DNA from: CAZCWX01 sp964502465 | GTDB lineage: Bacteria > Desulfobacterota > Binatia > Bin18 | Length of the DNA stretch: 6,227 nucleotides | Direction: 5' to 3' | Assembly: GCA_964502465.1 (NCBI GenBank) | Contig: CAZCWX010000687.1 | Coordinates: 1-6,227 of the forward strand | Shown: one piece after another, positions 1 to 5,663 of the stretch | Layout of the letters: every line of letters begins with the position of its first letter | Position numbering within the stretch: the stretch's first letter is position 1 | Notes under the pieces: model-generated | What the model saw: the letters and a program-made list of their open reading frames with translations, nothing else | Databases searched by the model: none | What the model was told of the DNA's origin: nothing | Program-made: the position numbers and the translations under genes

Positions 1-420
1 CTTGTGAGATTTGTCAGCCTCCCCGGCCAGCATCGCGTCAAGCAGGTCGCTGCGTGTGATAATGCCCACCAGCTTATCGTTCTCTACTACCGGCAGTGCG
101 CCGAACCGCTGTCCGCGCAAGCGCTGGGCTGCTTCCCGCAGCGAGGTCTGCAGACTAACGGCAATGACGTTGTACGTCATCACCTCTTCCACCGTGTACG
201 AGTCGGCGAATTCATCAATGTCCTTGCCACGCAGGAGCCGAAGGCTCGAGGGATAAGCATCACGAATGTCACGATCAGTGATGATCCCGACGAGCTTGCC
301 ATTGACTACGACGGGGAGTTGGTTAATGCGGTGTTTGGTCATTAGCTCCCGTGCATGCCGTAAGGAGTCCTTCGGCTTGACGGTCACCACTGATGTAGTC
401 ATCCATTGGGAAACGTTCAT
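1..420 (-). CDS. CBS-domain pair protein (3' end beyond window)
   Basis: This reading frame starts at ATG 420 and stays open through 140 codons to the left edge, so the C-terminus is not seen. A strong GGAGGA Shine-Dalgarno sequence lies about 9 nt upstream. Two CBS motifs are visible, at about residues 7-59 and 79-131. Each has the usual core: LPVV followed by KLVGIITDRD (residues 42-51) in the first, and LPVVENDKLVGIITRSD (109-125) in the second. Such tandem pairs (Bateman modules) usually bind adenine nucleotides and act as cytoplasmic energy-state sensors, alone or attached to another domain. The 140 residues seen already match a typical stand-alone CBS protein, but a further domain beyond the edge cannot be excluded. 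It lies 43 nt downstream of the lipoprotein gene on the same strand, so cotranscription is likely. The family is certain; the ligand and target are unknown. Confidence 0.93.
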   Translation of the reverse strand, partial: MNVSQWMTTSVVTVKPKDSLRHARELMTKHRINQLPVVVNGKLVGIITDRDIRDAYPSSLRLLRGKDIDEFADSYTVEEVMTYNVIAVSLQTSLREAAQRLRGQRFGALPVVENDKLVGIITRSDLLDAMLAGEADKSHK

Positions 421-463
421 GGTAGGGATTCCTCCGTAGTGCTTCCTCTGTCGTCTATGAATC

Positions 464-982
464 TCAGAATGATACCCCTTTCCGCAGGAGGATAAGTTGG
501 TCTGGCGTGAGTGGTTTGGGCTCGGTAGGAGCAAAAGCCTGCAACGTGCCCAGAATGACTAATCCGAGCCCTTCCCGGAGATGCTGTTCTTCTAATCGCG
601 CCTCATGTACCGCACCGGCTGCCTCAGCAAGTGCATGGAAGGCTGCAGGAGTCATAACCGCAAGCGAATCCGTAGTCCGAGCGACAATGACTTCATCGGG
701 ATAATGCGTAAACCCCAGACTCGTCGCCTGAGTCTTGTAGACCCCAGGTTCCATGCCAACCTCGTTCAGTCCTGCGGCAAGGGTCTTCTCTATCGTGACC
801 TGAACGCACCCTTGCGGATGAGTGCTTAAGTGCTGGTCCACGGTCTGTTCAAGAGGAGGAGTCACACAGAGTCGATTCATGGTTGTATTGAATTGTTCCA
901 GCGCCCGTTGTTCCATACAGGCGACGAGGAGCATGAGTGGTATGAGCGTGAACAGTTTCATGGTGTTTCTCTTTCTTCTCAT
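464..982 (-). CDS. Small putative lipoprotein of unknown function
   Basis: The protein has 172 residues from ATG 982. It begins with a lipoprotein signal: a basic n-region (MRRKRNTMK), a hydrophobic stretch (LFTLIPLMLL) and a lipobox ending LVAC, so Cys22 would be lipidated. The next residue is Met, not Asp, which would favour outer-membrane sorting under the E. coli rule. The mature part is about 150 residues with two more cysteines (Cys39, Cys59) that could form a disulfide, an amphipathic alanine/glutamate-rich stretch (about 113-137) and a hydrophobic segment (GLGLVILGTLQAF). I recognise no family. ATG 982 was chosen because it overlaps the stop of the Hsp20 relic (TGATG), has AGGA just upstream and supplies the basic n-region. 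ATG 961 (165 residues, MKLFTLIP) is a real alternative. The frame is open up to 1087, but those extra residues look like out-of-frame Hsp20 sequence. Existence is fairly sure; the start is uncertain. Confidence 0.72.
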   Translation of the reverse strand: MRRKRNTMKLFTLIPLMLLVACMEQRALEQFNTTMNRLCVTPPLEQTVDQHLSTHPQGCVQVTIEKTLAAGLNEVGMEPGVYKTQATSLGFTHYPDEVIVARTTDSLAVMTPAAFHALAEAAGAVHEARLEEQHLREGLGLVILGTLQAFAPTEPKPLTPDQLILLRKGVSF

Positions 983-1139
983 CAATCCTGCGCAGATCCA
1001 TCGTGCTTCCTCTTTACCAGAACACCCGCTTCCCCAGAGCGGCTGAAACCCCAAGGCCGGTAGATAACTCATCGAACAGCCGATCAACCTCTTCAGACAG
1101 CCGCACGGGGAGCGAGAACCATGATTCCTTTTTGGTCAT
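982..1139 (-). pseudogene. Relic of a small heat-shock protein (Hsp20) gene, frameshifted and lacking its core domain
   Basis: ATG 1139 has an AGAGGA ribosome site about 8 nt upstream and opens a frame reading MTKKESWFSLPVRLSEEVDR then LFDEL, the characteristic N-terminus of a bacterial Hsp20 subfamily. In that frame translation ends at TAA 1014-1016 after 41 codons. Just after the DEL codons another frame continues the family pattern, IYRPWGFSRSGE, and runs to TGA 982-984. A one-base deletion near 1064-1070 therefore explains the break: GATGAGTT-ATCTACCGG would read Asp-Glu-Leu-Ile-Tyr-Arg if one base were restored. The roughly 90-residue alpha-crystallin domain expected next is missing. The residues after RSGE (AGVLVKRKHDGSAQD) could be a C-terminal remnant joined by internal deletion, but this is only a guess. 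The intact family gives ATP-independent holdase chaperones. The product here should be non-functional, though the 41-codon frame with its good ribosome site may still be translated. Confidence 0.68.
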
Positions 1140-1164
1140 AGGTTTGTCCTCTGCGTCTTAAGAG

Positions 1165-1190
1165 CAACTCTCATACCAGTAAGAGAGTTG
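1165..1190. repeat. Perfect 8-bp inverted repeat upstream of the Hsp20 relic
   Basis: CAACTCTC at 1165-1172 and GAGAGTTG at 1183-1190 are exact reverse complements separated by 10 nt. The dyad lies 26 nt upstream of the Hsp20 start codon and covers a possible -10 element, as a repressor operator would. Its geometry (arms around a 9-10 nt spacer) recalls the CIRCE heat-shock operator, but the arms do not match the CIRCE sequence. The protein that binds it, if any, is unknown. Confidence 0.55.
1170..1178 (-). promoter_or_regulatory. Possible extended -10 element for the Hsp20-lipoprotein-CBS unit
   Basis: On the minus strand the bases read TGGTATGAG, a TGn extended -10 motif followed by a TATGAG hexamer. 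Transcription would begin near 1163, giving a leader of about 24 nt before ATG 1139. No clear -35 hexamer is present 16-18 nt upstream, which an extended -10 promoter may not need. The element lies inside the 1165-1190 inverted repeat. This rests on motif reading only. Confidence 0.27.
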
Positions 1191-1348
1191 TCTGTGGCTG
1201 ACTTTTTCCTGGAAACGTTCCTGCTTGTGAGAAGCACAGGTGGGAAAATGTGCAGAATTGAGAAATGGGAGCATGAAGAGCGACCATCCTACCGACCTGG
1301 AACTGTTCTAACAACCCTTCCGCATGCTTGTGTCCAGCGCCGCTCTCC

Positions 1349-1367
1349 TTGCCAAGTTCCTTGGCAA
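1349..1367. repeat. Perfect 8-bp inverted repeat upstream of the stressosome operon
   Basis: TTGCCAAG at 1349-1356 and CTTGGCAA at 1360-1367 are exact reverse complements around a 3-nt centre. This 19-bp dyad is typical of an operator for a dimeric regulator. It lies about 105 nt upstream of the rsbR start and 29 nt upstream of the TTGACA hexamer. On the plus strand it is followed by purines and on the minus strand by no T-run, so it does not look like a terminator. Confidence 0.5.
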
Positions 1368-1382
1368 AAGAAAGCCATGGCT

Positions 1383-1402
1383 CTGTCAATCCTGCTTGAC
1401 AG
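1383..1402. repeat. Inverted repeat covering the candidate -35 box
   Basis: CTGTCAA at 1383-1389 and TTGACAG at 1396-1402 are exact reverse complements around a 6-nt centre. The right arm contains the TTGACA hexamer, so a protein bound here would block or contact RNA polymerase. It follows the 1349-1367 dyad by only 15 nt, and the arms of the two dyads share a TTGRCA core, which suggests tandem related sites. Confidence 0.45.
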
Positions 1403-1424
1403 CAGTAGCCAAATTGTGGAAATT
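1396..1424 (+). promoter_or_regulatory. Candidate promoter of the stressosome operon
   Basis: A perfect -35 hexamer TTGACA (1396-1401) is followed after 17 nt by GAAATT (1419-1424), a poor -10 that matches the consensus at only three positions. The leader to ATG 1472 would be about 40 nt. The weak -10 suggests either an activator-dependent promoter or a wrong assignment. GGAAATTCC (1418-1426) is itself a short palindrome. Confidence 0.3.
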
Positions 1425-1471
1425 CCGAGCAGTTCGTGCTTTCAGTTTGCCTATCGGCAGAGGAGGAGAGG

Positions 1472-2449
1472 ATGGCGAGTCAGACGCACCCCACGACAGC
1501 TCCGTCGCTGATGCGGGAGATGGGGCTCAGTGAGGAGGAGATTGCCCGGCGCAAAGCGTTTCTCGAATTTGGCGACGAGGACGTTGAGCGGCTGCGCGGG
1601 CTGCACAAGCTGGCCCAGAGGTATGCCGACGACGTGATCGAGGATTTCTACCGCCATCTCCTGGCCTTCGACGAGAGCCGGCGGTTCTTTACCGACCCCG
1701 CAATCCTCGCGCGGGTCAAGGCCGCGCAGAAGCAATACTTTCTACGGCTCACCCAGGGCGATTACGATGCCGCCTACGTGGAAGACCGGCTGCGCATTGG
1801 CGTAGCCCACGAGCGCATCGATCTGCCCTGTGAGTTGTACCTTGGGGCATATAACTTCTACCTGCGAGCGGTCATGCTGCGTCTGCTGGAGGCGTACAAG
1901 ACAAATCCTGAAGAGGTGCTCCCGACGTTCGTTTCATTGTTGAAGCTGGTCTTCCTGGATATGGGTTTAGCTATTGAGACCTACCTGTTCCAGCGCGAGC
2001 GCACCATCCGTGACCAGCAGGAAGCCATCCGCGAGATTTCTACCCCGGTGCTGCCTCTGCGCGAGCGGTTGCTTTTATTGCCGATTATCGGCGCGATCGA
2101 CCCGCCACGCGCCCAGCAATTGACTGCGCAGCTCTTACAGAGTATCCGTGCCCACCGTGCCAAGGCGGTGGTCATGGATATTACGGGTGTCCCGACGGTA
2201 GACTCGGCGATTGCCAATCACCTCATTCAGACTGTGCAGGCAGCCCGTCTCATGGGTGCAACGGTGATCGTCTCGGGACTCTCGCCAGAAGTCGCCCATG
2301 CGCTGGTGCGTATCGGTGCGGACCTGAGCGCGGTCAACACCGTGGGGACGCTGCAAGACGGCATTGAGGCAGCCGAACAGCTCCTCGGTTATACCGTCAT
2401 CAAGACCAAGGCTGCAGCGACCGTGACCAACAGCGCACAGGAGCCGTAG
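1472..2449 (+). CDS. rsbR: Globin-coupled stressosome sensor protein RsbR
   Basis: This 325-residue protein has an N-terminal sensor globin (about 20-178) joined by a helix to a C-terminal STAS domain (about 190-305), the layout of RsbR co-antagonists. With RsbS it would build the cytoplasmic stressosome that captures RsbT. In the globin, IGVAHERIDLP and the LYLGAY that follows match the F-helix of heme-binding globin-coupled sensors such as HemAT, making His113 the likely proximal heme ligand. Tyr60 in DFYRHL sits where the distal Tyr lies. The STAS part closely follows RsbR (DITGVPTVDS, LMGATVIVSGLSPEVA). Ser245 takes the place of the first phosphorylated Thr of B. subtilis RsbRA, whereas the second site appears to be Ala277. 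ATG 1472 was chosen for its AGGAGGAG site at 1461-1468; the frame extends 12 codons further upstream without such a site. It heads the five-gene operon. The family is very sure; heme binding is inferred. Confidence 0.95.
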   Translation: MASQTHPTTAPSLMREMGLSEEEIARRKAFLEFGDEDVERLRGLHKLAQRYADDVIEDFYRHLLAFDESRRFFTDPAILARVKAAQKQYFLRLTQGDYDAAYVEDRLRIGVAHERIDLPCELYLGAYNFYLRAVMLRLLEAYKTNPEEVLPTFVSLLKLVFLDMGLAIETYLFQRERTIRDQQEAIREISTPVLPLRERLLLLPIIGAIDPPRAQQLTAQLLQSIRAHRAKAVVMDITGVPTVDSAIANHLIQTVQAARLMGATVIVSGLSPEVAHALVRIGADLSAVNTVGTLQDGIEAAEQLLGYTVIKTKAAATVTNSAQEP

Positions 2450-2452
2450 ACG

Positions 2453-2827
2453 ATGCGCGTGCCGATTCTGAAACAAGGCCACTACCTGATTGCCTCGATT
2501 CAAGATGCCTTAACGGATGAAGACTTGTCGCAATTGCGGGAGGAGTTAGCGGATCGCGTGGGTAAACTCCACACCCGCGGCGTCATCGTCGATGTCACGG
2601 TGCTCGATGTGATGGACTCTTTCGCGGTTCGCACCTTGCGTGACCTCGCCCGCACCATCAAGCTGCGCGGGGCAGAAACGGTCATCGTCGGCATCCAGCC
2701 CGAGGTGGCCTTTTCCATGGTGCGTCTGGGCCTGACGCTCGAAGGCGTAGAAACGGCGTTAGGCTTGGAAGACGGACTCGCCCTCTTGCACCAGCACACG
2801 CAGCGAGGCGCCAGACGTGGAGGGTGA
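2453..2827 (+). CDS. rsbS: Stressosome scaffold STAS protein RsbS
   Basis: The 124-residue product is a single STAS domain of usual RsbS size, beginning MRVPILKQGHYLIASIQDAL, close to the IPILK and SIQ pattern of B. subtilis RsbS. The phosphorylation loop reads LDVMDSFAVR, so Ser56 matches the serine (Ser59 in B. subtilis) that RsbT phosphorylates and RsbX dephosphorylates. IQPEVAFSMVRLG and the acidic LEGVETALGLEDGL that follows complete the family pattern. RsbS forms the core of the stressosome with RsbR and holds RsbT inactive until stress. It starts 3 nt after the rsbR stop, with AGGAG inside the end of rsbR as ribosome site, which points to coupled synthesis. The end of the protein (RGARRGG) is basic and lies partly in the overlap with rsbT. 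Confidence 0.95.
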   Translation: MRVPILKQGHYLIASIQDALTDEDLSQLREELADRVGKLHTRGVIVDVTVLDVMDSFAVRTLRDLARTIKLRGAETVIVGIQPEVAFSMVRLGLTLEGVETALGLEDGLALLHQHTQRGARRGG

Positions 2828-3215
2828 AACGCAGGTGCCGATCCGACAGGGCAGTGATATTATTACTGCCCGCCAGCAGGGGCGAGCGTTAGCGGCCCAG
2901 TTGGGTTTCTCCAGTACAGACCAAACGCTGATCGCCACCGCCATTTCCGAGCTGGCCCGCAATATTCTGCTCTATGCCCGGAAAGGGGAAATCATCTTGT
3001 GCCCGGTCCACAATGAGAAAAATGGGATTATCGTCATCGCCCACGATGAAGGACCGGGTATTCCCGATCTCAATCTGGCGTTGCAGAATGGGTACTCAAC
3101 CTCAAACAGCCTCGGGCTCGGTTTACCAGGAACGAAGCGGATCATGGACGAATTTACCATCGTCTCGGAAGTGGGGAAGGGCACGACGATCACCATGAAG
3201 AAATGGAAGCGATGA
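2817..3215 (+). CDS. rsbT: Switch serine kinase RsbT
   Basis: The 132-residue product is a GHKL-type Ser/Thr kinase, nearly the same length as B. subtilis RsbT. The N box SELARN (44-49), the G1 box DEGPGIP (77-83), the G2 box GLGLPG (100-105) and the following KRIMDEF are all intact, so it should bind ATP. RsbT phosphorylates RsbS and RsbR in the stressosome, is then released, and binds the N-terminal domain of its target, normally the phosphatase RsbU. No RsbU is seen here; the likely partner is the kinase two genes downstream. Translation probably starts at GTG 2817, which overlaps the rsbS end by 11 nt and gives the family's normal N-terminus (VPIRQGSDIITARQ aligns with the RsbT start). 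GTG 2835 is an alternative that would give a shorter N-terminus. Confidence 0.95.
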   Translation: MEGETQVPIRQGSDIITARQQGRALAAQLGFSSTDQTLIATAISELARNILLYARKGEIILCPVHNEKNGIIVIAHDEGPGIPDLNLALQNGYSTSNSLGLGLPGTKRIMDEFTIVSEVGKGTTITMKKWKR

Positions 3216-3850
3216 AAGACGCCTCCCCCCTCATAGACTGGGCCGTGGCGACAAGAGCCCTGGCTGGACAAACGGTCTCCGGAGACTTGCATATCGTTCA
3301 ACCGTTCCTTAGTGGTATCCTCGTTGCCGTAGTGGATGGCTTAGGACACGGGGAAGAGGCGATCGTTGCTGCCAACCTGGCTATCGCGGCCTTGAAGGAG
3401 CACGCCCACGAGTCGGTGGTATCGTTGCTGCAGCGTTGCCATGACCAACTGAAAGGGACACGTGGTGTGGTCATGAGCCTGGCGTCGTTCGGTGCGCAAA
3501 ACAGTTCGATGACATGGGCGGGAGTAGGTGACGTCGAGGGGGTGTTGCTGCGCGCTGCTCCGAGTGCTCGACCAGCACGCGAGTCTATCCCGTTGCGCGG
3601 CGGGGTGCTCGGGTATCAACTGCCGCCACTGCGAGCTGCCACGGTGTCTGTGGCGCAGGGCGATCTGCTGATCTTTGCTACGGATGGGGTGCAGAACAGT
3701 TTTGTCCAGGAGCCGCTGTTGCACAACCCCTTGATCCGCCAGACAGCGGACGGACCCCAGGAACTTGCCAATCGTCTCCTGGTCTCCTATGGGAAAGAGA
3801 CCGATGACGCGTTGGTCCTTGTTGCGCGCTATCGCGGAGATACTCCATGA
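3212..3850 (+). CDS. rsbX: Stressosome PP2C-type phosphatase RsbX
   Basis: The 212-residue product is a short PP2C/SpoIIE-type phosphatase of the RsbX size class. The metal-binding and fold motifs appear in order: SGD (Asp25), DGLGHG (42-47), RGVVMSLASF (84-93), GVGDV (104-108), ATDGV (Asp158) and the closing DDALVLV (198-204). RsbX removes the phosphates from RsbS and RsbR, which lets the stressosome recapture RsbT and ends the response. ATG 3212 overlaps the rsbT stop as ATGA and has GGAAG just upstream. ATG 3203 in the same frame adds three residues and cannot be ruled out. The stop overlaps the start of the next gene, again as ATGA, so amounts of RsbT, RsbX and the kinase are probably coupled. 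Confidence 0.93.
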   Translation: MKDASPLIDWAVATRALAGQTVSGDLHIVQPFLSGILVAVVDGLGHGEEAIVAANLAIAALKEHAHESVVSLLQRCHDQLKGTRGVVMSLASFGAQNSSMTWAGVGDVEGVLLRAAPSARPARESIPLRGGVLGYQLPPLRAATVSVAQGDLLIFATDGVQNSFVQEPLLHNPLIRQTADGPQELANRLLVSYGKETDDALVLVARYRGDTP

Positions 3851-5628
3851 ATGACCTCCAGCGCCAGCTTACCCAGCAACTCATCGCCGTGTTGCAAGAC
3901 TATATGGCGGACGGTGGGGAGGCGGCGCTGCTGCGTGCCTACGATCTGGGCCATAGTGCCGTGGCTAGCCAGGTCAACGTGCTAGAAATGTTGGCAATTC
4001 AGCAGGACGCACTCGTGCAGGTGCTGCTCCAGAAACTGGCGACCGAGGAGAGTACTTGCCTCACACACGCAACGGCTGATGTTTTCACCGAGAGCCTGGC
4101 GCCCTTTGAACTGGCCAGGCGCAGTTCTCAGGAAGGCAAAGCCTTGCTGCAGCATGTGAACGCTGAGCTGGAGCAGCAGGTCGCAGAACGGACGGAGGCG
4201 CTGCAACGGGAACGGGACTTTGCCGAACGCCTGATCGAGACTGCCCAAGCCATTGTGCTCGTCCTTGATGGGGAAGGACGGATCGTGCTCTTTAATTCCT
4301 ACCTGAAGGAGCTTTCCGGCTACCCTCTGGCAGAAGTGCAGGGCAAGAATTGGTTCACCACCTTCATCCCAGAGCACGAGCAGAGCCGCGTCCGGGACAT
4401 ATTCGTGCGGACCGTGCGGGAGACGCAGACCCACCGCACTATTAACTCCATCCTCACCCGAGACGGGCATGAACGCGAAATTGAATGGTCTTCCACGCTG
4501 CTCACGGACGCGAGCGGCAACGCCATCGGTGTGCTTTCCATCGGGCAAGACGTGACCGAGCACGAACGTACACAAGCCGCGCTCCGCAGTCTCATCCAAA
4601 CGACCCAGGATGCCGTGATCTTAATCGATCACCAAGGTCACATCGACATGTTCAACCCAGCCGCTGAGCAGATCTTTGGGTACAGCCATGGCGAAATTGT
4701 GGGGCAGAATGTGAGCATGCTAATGCCCGAGCCCTATGCCAGCGAGCGCGATGACTATCTCACTCGCTATGAGCGGACCGGTGAGGCGCGCGCCATTGGC
4801 CGCACTCGCACGGTGGCTGCGCGCCGCAAGACTGGAGAGGTGTTCCCGATTGAAATCTCGGTGGCAGAGGTTAAGGTCGGCAACGAGGTGCGCTACGGCG
4901 CCTTCATTCGCGACATCTCCGAGAAGGTTAGACTCCAGGAGCAGCTCATCGAACGCGAGCGCCTAGCGGCGATCGGTGTCACCGCAGCCAAACTGGTGCA
5001 TGAGATCGGCAATCCACTCAACAGTATGTCGGTGGCGACGCAGCTCTTGCAGCGACGCCTCAGTAAATACAACCTCGACGACAACATCTCTGCGTCTGTG
5101 CGATCGATTATGGACCAAATTACCCGTCTCTCACACCTCCTGCAGGAGTTTCGCTCCCTCTCGCGCCGGCAAGAGTTCGCTTTTCAGTCCACCGACCTGA
5201 CCGCGGTCGTGCAAGATGTGTTAACCGCAGAACTCCCGCTCTACTCCGAGCGGGGGATTACCGTCGAACAGGTGTTCGCGTTCGATGTCCCCTCGATGCA
5301 GGCGGACCGGGACAAACTCAAGCAAGTGGTACTCAATCTGTGCAAGAACGCCCTTGAGGCGATGCCCGAAGGAGGGAGGCTTACCGTACGGGTGCACAAC
5401 GCAGGGGAGCATATCACGCTGGAGGTGGCAGATACTGGCGTAGGGATTCCTGAGGGAGTCAACATCTTCGAGCCCTTTGTGACGACCAAAGCCGAAGGTA
5501 CAGGATTGGGGCTGGCCATCGTGTGGCAAATCGTGGAGGTACACGGAGGAACCCTGACCTACACGAGTGCGCACGGCCAGGGAACGACCTTCACAGTCAT
5601 GTTCCCGTTGGCGTTTTCCGAAGGATAA
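3847..5628 (+). CDS. PAS-PAS sensor histidine kinase with an RsbU_N-like N-terminal domain
   Basis: The 593-residue soluble kinase has no membrane segment. Residues 1 to about 95 are helical and resemble the RsbT-binding N-terminal domain of RsbU (ALLRAYDLGHSAVA, ESLAPFELARRSSQEG). A coiled coil follows (about 96-128, ELEQQVAERTEALQ). PAS1 spans about 128-240. PAS2 (about 247-358) is strikingly FixL-like (FGYSHGEIVGQNVSMLMPEP) but has Arg301 where FixL has its heme-binding His. The HisKA motif VHEIGNPLN carries His385. The ATPase has its N box (Asn497, Asn501), DTGVGIP (529-535), FEPFVTTK (541-548) and GTGLGLAI (551-558), so the kinase should be active. The start overlaps rsbX as ATGA. The position after rsbRSTX, where rsbU often lies, and the N-terminal domain suggest that free RsbT controls this kinase. 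The kinase assignment is certain; the RsbU_N-like call is by eye. Confidence 0.93.
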   Translation: MNDLQRQLTQQLIAVLQDYMADGGEAALLRAYDLGHSAVASQVNVLEMLAIQQDALVQVLLQKLATEESTCLTHATADVFTESLAPFELARRSSQEGKALLQHVNAELEQQVAERTEALQRERDFAERLIETAQAIVLVLDGEGRIVLFNSYLKELSGYPLAEVQGKNWFTTFIPEHEQSRVRDIFVRTVRETQTHRTINSILTRDGHEREIEWSSTLLTDASGNAIGVLSIGQDVTEHERTQAALRSLIQTTQDAVILIDHQGHIDMFNPAAEQIFGYSHGEIVGQNVSMLMPEPYASERDDYLTRYERTGEARAIGRTRTVAARRKTGEVFPIEISVAEVKVGNEVRYGAFIRDISEKVRLQEQLIERERLAAIGVTAAKLVHEIGNPLNSMSVATQLLQRRLSKYNLDDNISASVRSIMDQITRLSHLLQEFRSLSRRQEFAFQSTDLTAVVQDVLTAELPLYSERGITVEQVFAFDVPSMQADRDKLKQVVLNLCKNALEAMPEGGRLTVRVHNAGEHITLEVADTGVGIPEGVNIFEPFVTTKAEGTGLGLAIVWQIVEVHGGTLTYTSAHGQGTTFTVMFPLAFSEG

Positions 5629-5663
5629 AGAGAGTGGTGCATAGCGAGTGCTTACCGGCAGTC
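5629..5663. other. Convergent gap between kinase and response regulator
   Basis: Only 35 nt separate the two converging stop codons. I see no GC-rich hairpin with a T-run on either strand, so transcripts of the two genes may overlap at their 3' ends. Confidence 0.5.

Larger units (their letters stand above)
1140..1471. other. Divergent non-coding region
   Basis: These 332 bases separate the leftward Hsp20-lipoprotein-CBS unit from the rightward stressosome operon. I find no convincing gene. The open frames here have no good ribosome site or family signature. The region holds three perfect inverted repeats (1165-1190, 1349-1367, 1383-1402), an extended -10-like element for the minus strand and a consensus -35 hexamer for the plus strand. 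It is therefore most likely a two-way regulatory region. Confidence 0.7.

Noticed and set aside
983..1087. N-terminal extension of the lipoprotein gene to ATG 1087.
   Set aside because: The extension is Hsp20-derived DNA read out of frame (GFQPLWGSG), and it would place the signal peptide internally.
1165..1190. CIRCE (HrcA) operator.
   Set aside because: The arms CAACTCTC/GAGAGTTG do not match TTAGCACTC/GAGTGCTAA and the spacer is 10 nt instead of 9.
1349..1367. Hairpin considered as a transcription terminator.
   Set aside because: The 3-nt loop and 8-bp stem would fold, but no T-run follows on either strand, and there is no upstream gene for it to end.
1171..1389. 72-codon minus-strand frame starting (M)TEPWLS and containing FQVGRM, faintly like excisionase-type DNA-binding proteins.
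   Set aside because: The start codon is TTG with AGGA directly against it, the middle does not follow the helix-turn-helix pattern, and the frame runs across three inverted repeats. At best it is a distant relic.
3982..4599. Long minus-strand open frame of 205 codons inside the kinase gene.
   Set aside because: It lies antisense to the clearly conserved kinase and has no recognisable domain; it is a high-GC shadow frame.
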